Source: Zarea fungicola (Eukaryota; Ascomycota; Sordariomycetes; Hypocreales; Cordycipitaceae). From it: a stretch of DNA of 64,000 nucleotides. The position numbers were made by a program, and so were the translations under genes. Shown here piece by piece: positions 35,036-45,510 of this stretch; the stretch's first letter is position 1, and each line of letters starts with the position of its first letter. The stretch is from NCBI GenBank assembly GCA_900169235.1, contig FWCC01000178.1:186001-250000 (forward strand), read 5' to 3'. The notes under the pieces are model-generated. The model was not told the origin of the DNA, did no database searches, and worked only from the letters and a program-made list of their open reading frames with translations.

Positions 35036-35683
35036 TCAGACCTTTGTCCGCATATAACCCAACGAGGTAAACGCGCGCTCCAAAATCTCGCGCACAACCT
35101 GTTCCTTGCGTCGGTTATATCCCGCCGACTCCTCCCCGGCCGCATTCGCCCCGGCTACGCTCTCCCGCTTCACTCGCGCATAGAGGGCCCGATCGTCCTC
35201 GTGCGCGCGCAGCCAGTCGCGAAAGATGACATGCCGGGCCGCTTCAGGACTGCCAGGGCCCCAGACGTGCAACGTCGCCGCGTAGGGCTCGTACGTGCAA
35301 AACAGTCTGTGGTTATGCCAGCGCCGCTCCCGCGTGAGAAAGTGGAAGCCGGCCGCTTCGAGGGCTGCCACGTAGCGCGTCTCGTCCTCAATGTGCCGCA
35401 CGGTGACGTCCATGTCGATGAAATTCTTGGCAGGCAGGCTGCGGACGCTGGTTGAGCCGACGTGCTCCACGCTCAGCAGCTCATCATCGCCCAGGGCTGT
35501 CTTGATTTGGGCAGCGACGTGGGCAAAGTGCTGCGGCCAGGCAGGATCTGGATCGACGATTTCGAGAGGGTAGTGCACTCTGCTGTGGGCGACGCGCTCG
35601 ACGTGGCGAGGATCGTACTCATAGTGTGCCAGGATGGCTTCTACAGACGGTGGAGTGGACGCGACATTATGAGGAGTGGCCAT
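35036..35683 (-). CDS. GrpB-family (UPF0157) nucleotidyltransferase-like protein
   Basis: One exon encodes 215 residues. The GrpB core is clear: IVDPDPAWPQHFAHVAAQI, then LSVEHVGSTSVRSLPAKNFID with the acidic pair in IDMDVTV, and later RLFCTYEPYAATLHVWGPGS with HVIFRDWLRAHEDDRALY. The GSTS and D-x-D elements recall the nucleotidyltransferase fold of this family, sometimes fused to dephospho-CoA kinase in bacteria. A stand-alone copy like this is usual in fungi. The biochemical role is not established. No targeting signal is evident. Confidence 0.88.
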   Translation of the reverse strand: MATPHNVASTPPSVEAILAHYEYDPRHVERVAHSRVHYPLEIVDPDPAWPQHFAHVAAQIKTALGDDELLSVEHVGSTSVRSLPAKNFIDMDVTVRHIEDETRYVAALEAAGFHFLTRERRWHNHRLFCTYEPYAATLHVWGPGSPEAARHVIFRDWLRAHEDDRALYARVKRESVAGANAAGEESAGYNRRKEQVVREILERAFTSLGYMRTKV

Positions 35684-36385
35684 GGTTTACACGACTGCTT
35701 CCAAAAAGAAACGCATCATGCAGTTGCTCTCATCTACGCTCCATGTCTCGCTCGTTTAAGAATTCTCGTTTATCGAGTAGGCTGCAGGTGGCTTGGTTTC
35801 ACCGCGTGACTCACTTGATCCGACGGCTGGTAATCTAAATCTATCTGAAAATGGTAAGTAATAAAAATCATTTAAATCGCGTATTTATAAACGTCTTGAT
35901 TTTATGGAATCAGACTGACGCGGGCCTTGTTGTGTACAGCTCAAGTAGTTTGTAAGCAGGAGGACAAGATCATCACTTGCATTGGGCGGCCGAGACCCAG
36001 TTAGTTCTGCTGCTACTTCCAGATACTGTCCAATTGGAATTTGATCCCGCGTTTGACCGTGAATATATTGACATGCGCCCTATCAACCATTACTAAACGC
36101 ATATTCCTGACACGGTTGCATACGTCTTTATGTAAGCTAGTCCGTGAATCTACTTTGATGGCACCATTGCTCTGGTTTGCGAATGTAGCCTCGGTCTGGT
36201 CCATAAAAGCTAACGTCAACATCGTTTACGCCCTTGCTGCCCCTCAGCGATTACCAATACAACTTTAGACCAACCTGCAGATAAAATGAGGGTCGTGCAT
36301 TGATACAAGTTACTTGACTAAAGAATATAAAGGCAGATTAATTCCAACCATTGAATCGCATCAGTTTGATCAAGACAAATCCAGC
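35684..36385. other. Divergent promoter region between GrpB-like and epoxide hydrolase genes
   Basis: 700 bp, AT-rich in the middle. No gene or clear element seen. Confidence 0.35.
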
Positions 36386-37725
36386 ATGGCCAACGACATC
36401 AAACCCTACACCGTCGCCGTGCGCGACGAGGCTCTGGCAAAGCTTAAATCAAAGCTCCAGGCGGCCGAGTTACCAAAGCCTGTTAATTTTCAAAATGATT
36501 GGGAATACGGCGCCCCTGCGGCTGACGTGGCGCGTCTTTTGAACTATTGGCGGGACGGTTTCAATTGGCGTGCGCAAGAGGCACATATGAATGAGATGCC
36601 GCAGTATACCACGCCAATCGACGTCGACGGCTTTGGCACACTGCAAATTCATTTTGTGCATCAAAGGAGTTCAAAGCCGGGGAGCATCCCGCTGCTGTTT
36701 TGCCATGGATGTAAGAAAAGACAACGGTCCAAATGCGTCCGCGAATGTTTTGTAAACTGTGGCTGACATTTAGATTACAGGGCCTGGCAGCTTCCTAGAG
36801 GTCACAAAGATTCTCCCATTGTTGACCGAACCGAGCAGTGGCGTTTCATTTCACGTTGTTGCTCCCTCATTACCGAATTATGCCTTTTCTGATGGCGTCG
36901 CAAAAAAGGGATTTGGCCCAGACCAATACGCAGAGACTATTCACAAGCTCATGTTGAAACTCGGCTATAACAAATACGGTACGTCTTCTTATCACGAATC
37001 AAGCCATGGCAAAGTAGACTTATAGTCCCCCACATCTAGTCACGCAAGGGGGAGATTGGGGATATCTCATCACCCGTACTCTGGGAGTCAACTATGCCGA
37101 GTCGTGCGTGGCATCGCACCTCAACATGGCGAGCCGAGGCCCGCCTGAATTCAGGGAGACCCCTTTGCTCTGGCTCCAGCACGCGCTATCTTCGTGGACT
37201 GCCGAGGAGAAGCGAGGCCTGGCGCGCTCCAAGTGGTTCGCCGAGGAAGGCAGGGGCTACAACCTGCAGCAGAGCACCAAGCCGTCCACGATTGGCTTTG
37301 CATTCGCCGACTCGCCCGTGGCCTTGCTGGCGTGGGTGTACGAGAAGCTGCACGACTGGACCGATAGCTACCCGTGGACCGACGATGAGATTCTGACCTG
37401 GGTGTCCGTATACGTGTTTGCCAACGCCGGGCCCGAGGCCAGCGCGCGCATCTACTACGAGGTGCGGCATGGGCCGACTGGCTTTCGCAAGGGCACGGCC
37501 TACAACGCCAAGACGCCGCTGGGAATATCGCAGTTCCCGCGGGACATCCAGGTGATTCCCCGGCTATGGACGCGGGCGCTGGGGCCGGTGGTGTTTGAGA
37601 AGCGGCACGAGAGTGGTGGGCATTTTGCGGCGTATGAGAGGCCGAAGGAGCTTGTTGAGGATCTGCAGACCATGTTTGGGCGAGGAGGCGGTGCGTATTC
37701 TATTGCCAAATCTGCGAAGCTATAG
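36386..37725 (+). CDS. Epoxide hydrolase, microsomal-like (EHN N-terminal plus alpha/beta hydrolase)
   Basis: Three exons (36386-36710, 36781-36978, 37040-37725) give 402 residues. The N-terminal EHN domain starts [20 protein letters not shown] and includes WEYGAP and [15 protein letters not shown]. The oxyanion-hole motif HGWPGSF is formed across intron 1. The nucleophile is Asp180 in TQGGDWGYL, formed just after intron 2. The catalytic His is about 369 in [11 protein letters not shown], and the acid is probably the residue before ASARIYYE or nearby. The enzyme would add water to epoxides of xenobiotics, lipids or secondary metabolites. No N-terminal membrane anchor is present, so it may be cytosolic, unlike mammalian microsomal EH. 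Confidence 0.9.
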
Positions 37726-38030
37726 CTATTTTCAATAAATACAACGCACAGGACATGCTGTATAGCTTCGATTGTATTTTTTTTTTAATTTAATAAACCA
37801 GAAACTCGACGTTGCAGCGCTTCCTGGTAATAACATGCGTGATAATCCGCTGTTGGGTGAGCGGAGTGTAACTCTCCGGGGCGGTATCGGCGCTAGAACT
37901 TCCTACAAGCATCTGGCTCGACCAAGCCACCAGGAAACAAGAAGCCGACTCACAGCATCATAAAAGCCATCAGTACTGCCTGCGGCGCGCGACTTTACGA
38001 CAATCACCACCGCACGCACCGACCGCAGCA
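37726..38030. other. Intergenic region before the mitochondrial carrier gene
   Basis: 305 bp with a poly-T tract near 37777-37786. It holds the carrier promoter; no motif is assigned. Confidence 0.35.
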
Positions 38031-39243
38031 ATGGCCTCACAAACACAAGGGGCTTCGAGCTCCGAGAAGAGGAAGCCCAGTCCGCTGCGATCCATCATTG
38101 CTGGTTCCACGGCTGGTGCAATTGAAATCGGTAGGCTTTTTTTTGGGGTTTGCCCAAGGTGCTAATGGACGTGAATGCTGACGCAATTGTAGCAATCACA
38201 TATCCCGCCGAGTGTACGTTGTACAATTTTAATACTATTTTCGCTTTCGATTGAGCTTGCAAACAAAGCTTGAAAATTACCCGATGCGAACGAGCGGCAA
38301 TGCTAACATTTCGGCGTCGCAGTTGCCAAGACTCGATCACAATTGAACCGTCGTCTTGCAGAAGGCCAGAAGCTGCCGTGGCCACCGTTTGGCAAGCAGT
38401 GGTATGCGGGATGCACGACGTTGATTATTGGAAACTCAGCCAAGGCCGGAATCCGTATGTTGTACCAACAAAGGCGTCTTCTGTTCCATGGCCATCTACT
38501 AACCAGAGTGTCCCATTAGGATTCGTCGCGTTCGACCAGTACAAGAGCCTGCTCGCCGATGAGAATGGCAAGCTCTCGGGCCCCCGTACCGTCCTCGCTG
38601 GTTTTGGTGCCGGCATCACAGAATCTCTCCTCGCCGTTACACCGACCGAGAGCATCAAGACGACACTGTAAGCCAATTGGCTGGCTAACCTCGCAGCTCC
38701 CTTTTCCCGGCAGAGCAGTTTACTAATGCACGCACAAACAGGATCGACGACCGCAAGTCGACGACGCCCCGCATGCGAGGCTTCCTCCACGCCGTCCCCA
38801 TCATCGCCCGCGAGCGCGGCATCCGTGGCTTCTTCCAGGGCTTCGTCCCCACGACGCTGCGCCAGTCGGCCAACAGCGCCACCCGCTTCGGCTCCTACAC
38901 GTTCTTCAAGCAAATCGCCGAGTCCTACACAGCGCCCGGCGAGAAGCTGGGCACGGCCGGCACCTTTGCCATTGGCGGCCTGGCGGGCCTGGTGACTGTC
39001 TTTGTCACGCAGCCGCTCGACACGGTCAAGACGCGCATGCAGAGCATCGAGGCCAAGCAGCTCTACGGCAATACCTTTCGCTGCGCGAGCATGATTTTGA
39101 AGAATGAGGGCGTGCGCACTTTTTGGAGCGGCGCCGTGCCGCGGCTGGTGCGGCTGGTCATGAGCGGCGGTATTGTGTTTACAATGTATGAGAAGAGCAT
39201 GGAGCTCATGGACAGGATAGATCCTGAGAGCAAGTACCTGTAA
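38031..39243 (+). CDS. Mitochondrial tricarboxylate (citrate) carrier, Ctp1-like
   Basis: Five exons (38031-38130, 38193-38213, 38323-38454, 38520-38667, 38742-39243) give 300 residues, the usual size of SLC25 carriers. The three Px[DE]xx[KR] repeats are visible: PAEFAKTR (made by joining a 21-nt microexon), PTESIKTTLIDD and PLDTVKTRMQ. The second motif with its LIDD continuation is characteristic of the citrate/malate exchanger Ctp1. Six transmembrane helices alternate with these. It would export citrate from mitochondria for cytosolic acetyl-CoA formation. The stop follows PESKYL. Convergent with a small mitochondrial gene 250 bp downstream. Confidence 0.9.
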
Positions 39244-39491
39244 GAGAATGCAAGGAAAGAGTCGCAAATAGAGAAAATTGGAAGCTTGTTGGATGGATGT
39301 TTTAGCCATTTTATTTGTAGAAGGCTAGTGTTACAAGATATAAATACAGTTATTATCCAGTATTGTTGTGTGTATGCGCATGTGTTGCTTTTCCCCAGAT
39401 CCTATACGCCAGAAATGCAAAATGAATTCTTCTTCCCCTCTTCTTCCCTTTGCTTCAACAGGTTCGTTCAACATGTTCGTATCGCCAAGAC

Positions 39492-40014
39492 TCATTGCAG
39501 TCGAATCATGCCCGAGAGTCGTTTGCTTAGGCGCCCAAACCAGGATCGGTTCGGCGCCTCTTCGATTTCGCGCACCAAGTCGTCAAAGTACGTCGGCTGG
39601 CTTTTGGGTTGCATCAGACGTCCCTGCAGCTTGTACTGTTTTGTTAAGAAAAATTTATTGTCAGCACCCTGTCGCGTATGCATGCCCAGGTCATTGTCTG
39701 CCAGCACATACCCTATCCTTGAACTTGTCCTGCACCAGAAATTGCAGCGCTCTGGCCTTGAGGATCTCTTCCCTCTCCATGGACGGTGTGTAGGTTTGGA
39801 ACCGGGCGTCAACAGTTTTTCCAATGACATCCTGGAATTGGTAGTCGGGCCGCAGGTCCTGCTTTGGCCATTTGGCAAAGACGTCAGAGTAGATGCGGCG
39901 CTGCGGGGAGGAAGAGTGGTTAGTAAGAAAATTTAATTGATAGTCGCGTCTGCATTGTAATAGCAATTGGTAGCATTGGGTTTGGGAACGCACTGCAAGG
40001 GATCGGGTAGCCAT
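39492..40014 (-). CDS. Small mitochondrial protein, UQCC2/Cbp6-like complex III assembly factor
   Basis: Three exons (40014-39994, 39900-39712, 39635-39492) give 117 residues. The spliced N-terminus is MATRSLARRIYSDVFAKWPK, followed by RPDYQFQDVIGKTVDARF, a helical ARALQFLVQDKFKDRYKL, and a C-terminal QPTYFDDLVREIEEAPNRSW. The WPKQ-LRPDYQFQ pattern and size resemble fungal members of the Cbp6/UQCC2 family, which with Cbp3 binds newly made cytochrome b at the mitoribosome. The N-terminus is basic enough for import. The family call rests on remembered similarity only; another small mitochondrial assembly factor is possible. All three introns and exons keep frame cleanly. Confidence 0.6.
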
Positions 40015-40710
40015 TGTCGCTGATTGCTGTAATTCACTGTCTGTCGTTGCGACGCGATCCATCTAGAAATTACTTTTCGGCTACAACTCATTAGACAAGC
40101 TGCCGTACTGTGCATGAATTAAATAATCACACTGTCCTCTGATACCAAGAGTACTAGAAGTTGCACAGTGCCGAGCTGTGGGCCTGAGGCAAAAGGGGAC
40201 TTCTTACGTAGGCTACTCACCTGGCCCGGCTTGGTTTGGGCCGGCGCTTCCTCCAGCGAGCCACAGCACCCAACAAGCCCACTGCCCAGCTCTACAGTAA
40301 AGCCAGTGTCTCAATTCCGCTCCGCCCGCACGCAATCAGGTGGGCGAGTGGCTGCCTCCATCTTGGCGCCGCTCACGAGTACGAGTCGAACCAAACTCTT
40401 TGCACAGCCGACTGACCTTGGCAAATGCTCATCTCTCTCCCTATACTTTGAAATCTCGCACCGATCGTCATCTTTTTCGATCTTGCCTTTGCGTGTTGTC
40501 GATCGAACCTTGTCTTTTTTTGCTCTTTCGTCTCCTATCGACCCTGAGACCTGGAGTGTTTCCCTCCTTTGTTGTCTTTGTCCCTCAATCCTCCAGCGCC
40601 CTCGTTCCAGCGCCCGCCCCATCCGAACCTGTCACTGAAACCCCCAGCCCGCCAACACTTGCTTACGACATCGTCACCGCTCGCCATAACAATCAAATCA
40701 GCCCGCAATC
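40015..40710. promoter_or_regulatory. Divergent promoter between UQCC2-like and Bsd2-like genes
   Basis: About 700 bp between two divergent start codons. The right half (40380-40700) is pyrimidine-rich (CTC/TCT/CCT runs), a usual feature of fungal 5' untranslated regions. No other element is assigned. Confidence 0.4.
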
Positions 40711-41846
40711 ATGGCTGGCAGATATGAAAGGGTATGCTAGTTTTTTTTTTTGAGGGGGGTTTTTTTTTATCGCGAGGCAGAAACACAATCTAATATTTCT
40801 ATCCTTCAGGTAAACGCCCAAGACGAGGAAGACGTCCACCGGGGCCTTGGGCAGCCGATCCCCAATTCGCCACCACCTTCATTTCGCTCGCGTGCGTCAT
40901 CCCGCACGAGACAGAACCAAGTCGACCCTGACCTGGCCGATGCATTCGATAGCGACGACGATAGCGATGAAGAAGCCGACGATAGACAGCGACTAGTTCG
41001 CCAAACGGCGACGCCAGCAACAACCACCAACAGTGGCAGCAATACACCGCCGCCCGTGCCCGTGCAGTATACTCCGCCCCCTTCCGGCTCGTCAACAGTA
41101 TCGCCCGCCACGCGAGGAAGAGTCGTCGGGGGCGGTGTTGGGTCTGATGGTGTGTTTGCCAACATGTCCGCCAGGCCAGAACGAGAGACGGCTGTTGAAA
41201 AGGAGGAAATGCCACCAGTACGTACCACAGCCCTCAAGCCTTGACTGTCATTCTGAACGAGCCAAACTAACATCATGTGTAGACGTATGAACAAGCCGCC
41301 GCAGACTCTGCACCACCATACTGGGAAACCACGATCCTGGCCCCCGGACTGGGCGGCCTCGATGAAGTATACGTCGACGGCATGCCCGTGGGCTCCGTCT
41401 TTTCCTTTATCTGGAACGGCATGATTTCAACCTCGTTCCAGCTCGTCGGTTTCCTCCTCACATATCTACTGCACTCGACACACGCTGCCAAGAACGGCTC
41501 CCGCGCTGGTCTGGGCATCACTCTCATTCAGTACGGCTTCTATATGAAGGGCTCTGCCGACGGAGAGCCTCCCGCAATGAACGGCCCCGATGGCTACGCC
41601 GAGCCGAAGGACCCCAACTCGCATGATTTCAAGCCCGGCGACGTCACGGGCGGCAACTCGGGCGACTTTACCGGTAGTGAATGGATGTCGTATGCCCTCA
41701 TGATTGTCGGCTGGTTCATTCTCATCAAGAGTGTGGCCGACTTTTTGCAGGCCCGTCGCCACGAGCAGCTCGTCATGCAGAGCCCAGATCGCGGATTGAA
41801 CGTGCCCATTATCGCAGAGGGTGAAGCATCAGAGCGGGTAGTCTAA
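40711..41846 (+). CDS. Bsd2/Ndfip-like PPxY membrane adaptor (metal transporter sorting)
   Basis: Three exons (40711-40731, 40810-41217, 41283-41846) give 330 residues. Exon 1 codes only MAGRYER. The N-terminal half is acidic and disordered (ADAFDSDDDSDEEADD). It ends in a PY motif, PPTYEQ, created exactly across the second intron, with a second PPYW eight residues on. The C-terminal half has three hydrophobic helices: VFSFIWNGMISTSFQLVGFL, a GLGITLIQYGFYM segment and WMSYALMIVGWFILIKSV. This is the plan of yeast Bsd2 and animal Ndfip proteins, endosomal/Golgi adaptors that recruit Rsp5/NEDD4 ubiquitin ligases to sort metal transporters and other cargo to the vacuole. Confidence 0.88.
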
Positions 41847-42462
41847 CAAAATAGACCAGTCCAACTTGTTCTTTAAACTGTTTGGTTTTATTTGTGTATA
41901 TGGCGGATTTGTCCCGTCTCTGATCATTACGTTGATTCTGGCAACAGCATGGGACCTGGCGTTTCTTCTCTTAGTATTTTGATTTTTTTGGACCCTGGCG
42001 GAGGAGTTTTTGGTACAATACACACAACACCTGCACCCACACTGGACAGGGGACTATTCAACACTACGTACGCTTCGGCGTGTCACGCGCGACTCGCGAT
42101 ATATTTTCATAGCATACAAAGCAATTTTAACCTGTCAGCCGCTACTTGAATGTGTCTGTAGACCAAAGAATTGTACATGAATGAAGATGGCCGCTTTCAA
42201 AGGATTGTATTGGTATCATATAATTAGATGGCTAAATGCTATGCTGTGTAGGTGGGTAATGCTTTGTAGCAAATTCACAATGACAATCTGGTTCTCAAAC
42301 AGTATTACTTTAAATTCGGGAAAGGGGGATATATCCAGCACAAAAAGTATCTTTCCATCTCACTCCTCTTCATACATGTGTTGCGTAGAGCAAATGACAC
42401 TCATTAGTCTAGGCCGTACAAGACCAGTCCAGGCATAGTGACTTTGCAAGTCTCGTCAGTCT
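41847..42462. other. Convergent 3' intergenic region
   Basis: About 600 bp between the 3' ends of the Bsd2-like and SLATT genes. AT-rich, nothing recognised. Confidence 0.4.
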
Positions 42463-43770
42463 TTAATTGACATCAACAAGAGTCTTGTTGGATGCCTCTC
42501 GCTTGGGAGGAGTCGCGGAACTGGCTGGGCTCTCGTCAGGGTCCTGAAACCCCGCGACGGCCTGCACCGGAGCAGGGGCAGGAGGAGCAGGGGTGGGAGC
42601 TGGAGTAGCAACAGGCTCAGCAGCCGGCTTATCAGCTGCGTCATCCTTGGGGGCTTCAGCGGCTGGAGTAGCAGCAGGACTTTCGGCAGGTTTGGCATCA
42701 GCAGCCGGGGCGGTGGCCTCGGTGGCAGGTTTGGCATCGGTAGCCGGAGACGCATCCTCAGCTGCGGGCGTGGCAGCAGCAGCAGGGGCATCAGCCTTGC
42801 CAGAGCCCTTGTCACTGCTGGCATCGGCCGCCTTTGGCTTGGCCGGCTCGGGCGCCTTGCTCGCCGGGCTGTCATCCTGCGCCTCCTCAAAAGGGAACGG
42901 TACCGCCGCCACCGTGTTAATCGCCGGACCGCTCGGCGCCGCTGCCGGACCGGGCACCGCACCACCGCCCTTTCGCAGACCTGCACTGAAAGAATCCGCA
43001 CCACCACCAGCGCTGTACATATCTGGGTCATTCATGGTGTTGTTCTTGACGGCCTTGTCGTACAGGCGCGTCAGCCGGGCCACCTCGCCGCGCACCGTGA
43101 CCTGGTCGTCGGTGTCGATGGCGCCGTACCCGTGGTGGCCCTGGCTGATGCCGTACCACATGACGGCCGAGTTCTCAATCTCGTCCACCACGCGGGAGAG
43201 GTCGTCGCGGAACATGCGCGCGCGCATAGGCTGCCCGCGGGACTTCATAAAGGCCACCACGCCCGCGATGACGGTGTTGAGGGCGCCAAAGACGGTGATG
43301 AGCACGCGGCTCGAGTTGCTGGCGCCCAGCCCTGTCAGTGCCGCGCCGAGGACGACCTGCGTGAGGAGCATGACATTGATGAGCGTCGCCGTGAACATGT
43401 ACGTGCAGCTCTGGCCCTGGCGCCGGCTGACGGCGCGGAGGTACAGGGACTGCGGGTGGGCACGGTGCGGCTGGTCGTGCGCGAGGTTGATGGGCCGCAC
43501 GCCCACGAGGTTGCAGAACTGGTCGTGGTGGTCGTGGACATCGCCGCTTTCGCCACCAACGCCCATGCCGGGGGGCAGGGAGGCCGGTCGGTTTGGTCCC
43601 AGAGGCGGCAGCGGTGGCAGCGGTCCAGATCCGGATCCAAATCCTCCAAATCCTCCAGGTCTGAATCCCCCGGGAGATTCGGGCCCGCGTAAAGATGAAG
43701 GCCCGGGACGGTTGCGAGGAATGAGCGGCGCGCGCTCCTCCTCGTCCATGGCTGGGATCCACGAACTCAT
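42463..43770 (-). CDS. Fungal SLATT-domain membrane protein with Ala/Pro-rich tail
   Basis: One exon encodes 435 residues. The N-terminal 75 residues are Gly/Pro-rich. Two transmembrane helices lie at about 123-148 (TLINVMLLTQVVLGAALTG) and 155-175 (VLITVFGALNTVIAGVVAFM), joined by a tight GASNSS turn. They are followed by the conserved cytosolic segment RGQPMRARMFRDDLSRVVDE, IENSAVMWYGIS and VARLTRLYDKAVKNNTMNDP. This matches the fungal SLATT family (SMODS and SLOG-associating 2TM effector). In bacteria SLATT proteins are membrane effectors linked to nucleotide-signal defence systems; the fungal role is unknown. The last 160 residues are Ala/Pro/Lys/Glu quasi-repeats, probably disordered. 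The start chosen is the first ATG. Confidence 0.85.
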   Translation of the reverse strand: MSSWIPAMDEEERAPLIPRNRPGPSSLRGPESPGGFRPGGFGGFGSGSGPLPPLPPLGPNRPASLPPGMGVGGESGDVHDHHDQFCNLVGVRPINLAHDQPHRAHPQSLYLRAVSRRQGQSCTYMFTATLINVMLLTQVVLGAALTGLGASNSSRVLITVFGALNTVIAGVVAFMKSRGQPMRARMFRDDLSRVVDEIENSAVMWYGISQGHHGYGAIDTDDQVTVRGEVARLTRLYDKAVKNNTMNDPDMYSAGGGADSFSAGLRKGGGAVPGPAAAPSGPAINTVAAVPFPFEEAQDDSPASKAPEPAKPKAADASSDKGSGKADAPAAAATPAAEDASPATDAKPATEATAPAADAKPAESPAATPAAEAPKDDAADKPAAEPVATPAPTPAPPAPAPVQAVAGFQDPDESPASSATPPKREASNKTLVDVN

Positions 43771-44728
43771 CTCGGTTGACTAGTTCGTCCGGCTGTGTCG
43801 TGGATTGGCAGAGAGACGGTGAGAGAGAAGGGGGAGAGCTAACTAGTATTGCGAGCGACAAAGAGGAAAAAGCTTGTTGGCTGCCGCAGAATCAAGTTTG
43901 AAGCTCCCGTTTTCCAGTTTCCCTGCTCTCTCTTTTCCCTCTGCGTTATTCCTGCCGGTGGCTGGCTTACCTGTGGTCGGAGGTTGGAAAGGAGGAGGGC
44001 GTCACTATCGGGGTTCTTTTTAATTACAAGCTGCCCCGAGCACAACTCGATGCTAGCCCTTTTTTTTTGGTTAGGAGAGGGGCATAAGTGGCCAATCCGC
44101 TTAGCCCGAGCTCTATGATTAATCCTAAATTGTATTAGTATGGTCAAGCGAGAAGAGAGATTTGGGCTATGAACAGGGGTGGCGGCCCCATCTCATTGAC
44201 AGCTCTCACAGCACGTGTGAAACAATTGGTCCTATGACGTGATGAGGATAGCTGAGGACGTGGGATATAACATATCTTTATTTAACTGTTGATACAGTCT
44301 TCAGGATACTTATGGTCTCATTGAATCTATTGGTAAGTTTTCGGATTTCCGATTATTATTTTTTTATTTTTTATTTTACTTTTTGGGGTATTTTCATCAA
44401 CTCTTGCACAACTCGTTAAGTCCTACTGGCTTTCGCTTCTGCCCGCTCGCCATGCAGTGAGGAACACTACACTACTGTGGGTTAGACATAAAGCAGACAT
44501 ATGGTTATAGAACTACCTACAGATCTACGGTGTTATGTTTGCAGTAGAATGGTAGACAGTGATGGAATAATGTTTTCAATTTTCTCTCTTGCATCGACAC
44601 ATGAATTATGGCTAGGCAGATGGCAAGTCTTCTGCCAGCGTGTCAAAACATATACACAACAAGACCATGTCCCGCGTTCCATGCTTCCCTTGCCGCTACG
44701 ACACACTCCCAACAGGCAGAATCAGAAA
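43771..44728. other. Intergenic region upstream of the SLATT gene
   Basis: About 960 bp including a T-rich stretch near 44355-44385. It holds the SLATT promoter on its left; no gene is supported. Confidence 0.35.
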
Positions 44729-45510
44729 TCAAGAAGATCTTTCCAGTCCAAGTAACGACTCCGCCGCAACATTTGGCCGATGTCGATAAACTAGGGGTTT
44801 GTTTTGCGCGTACTTGAGAATGTTGAGATCTGCAATCCATGTACTATGTGAACGCAGTGATACCACGCTCTTTAGAATGTAGATTTGTGCGCCGCTGAAG
44901 CTATATCGACCTCCTGCGTAGAGCCGGTGAACCAAAGGTGAAGAGAGCTGTTTTTTAAAGAGTCTCTCGGGGACCTATCCCACGGTAAAAAGTTGAGCTC
45001 CGGCCAACGCTCAATCCCTACAGTCATCATTCGGGGTTCGATCGGGGGAACAAGCAAGGCGGTCTCAGGTCGCCCAATGTTACCCAGAACGTGGCGAATT
45101 TTGTGTTTCCTCACTGCTGACGCTGCCGGATCGCACCACAACGAGGAAGCAATAAAGAGCGAGTTGCCACTGGATATCGCCATCACAGATTCCAATTGAG
45201 TGAGAAGTATGTCAAATCTATTCTCAAAAAGAAGAATACATGAAAATGACTGCTCCGTACTCATGTCACCTGGTTTCAATAGACTCGCCAAATCTCCAAG
45301 TTGTTGATGGAAGGGTCTGCTGTCCGATGTGGCATATGTATAGTCTTGGGATAACTCCGCGAAGGGGATTTAGATCTCATGTTGCTATCTTCATCCGATC
45401 GGATTGTCGGCGCTCAATCAAATCTGGTGTCGAACGGCCAACACTGAGGCTACCTAGGCACTCTGGAGCGAAAAGGGATTCCCACCATTTGGAAACTGTT
45501 GAATGAAATC
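44729..45510 (-). pseudogene. Decayed copy of a fungal hypothetical gene family
   Basis: On the reverse strand the reading KWWESLF (about 45490) is followed by stops, then LASLLKPGDMSTEQSFSCIL, a long MAISSGNSLFIASSL, RHVLGNIGRPETALLVPP and SSLHLWFTGSTQEVDI. The reading then shifts frame to ILKSVVSLRSHSTWIADLNI. Together this is the order of blocks I remember from a widespread, uncharacterised family of large fungal proteins (blocks of the type KPGDM, SSGNS, VGNIG and ADLDIL). At least one in-frame stop and one frame change break it, and no start or complete exon set can be drawn. It is therefore most likely an old remnant. The parent function is unknown. Confidence 0.55.

Noticed and set aside
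42593..43783. 396-codon open frame opposite the SLATT gene
   Set aside because: Long only because the Ala/Pro-rich coding strand lacks stops on its complement; the sense strand has the recognisable SLATT domain.
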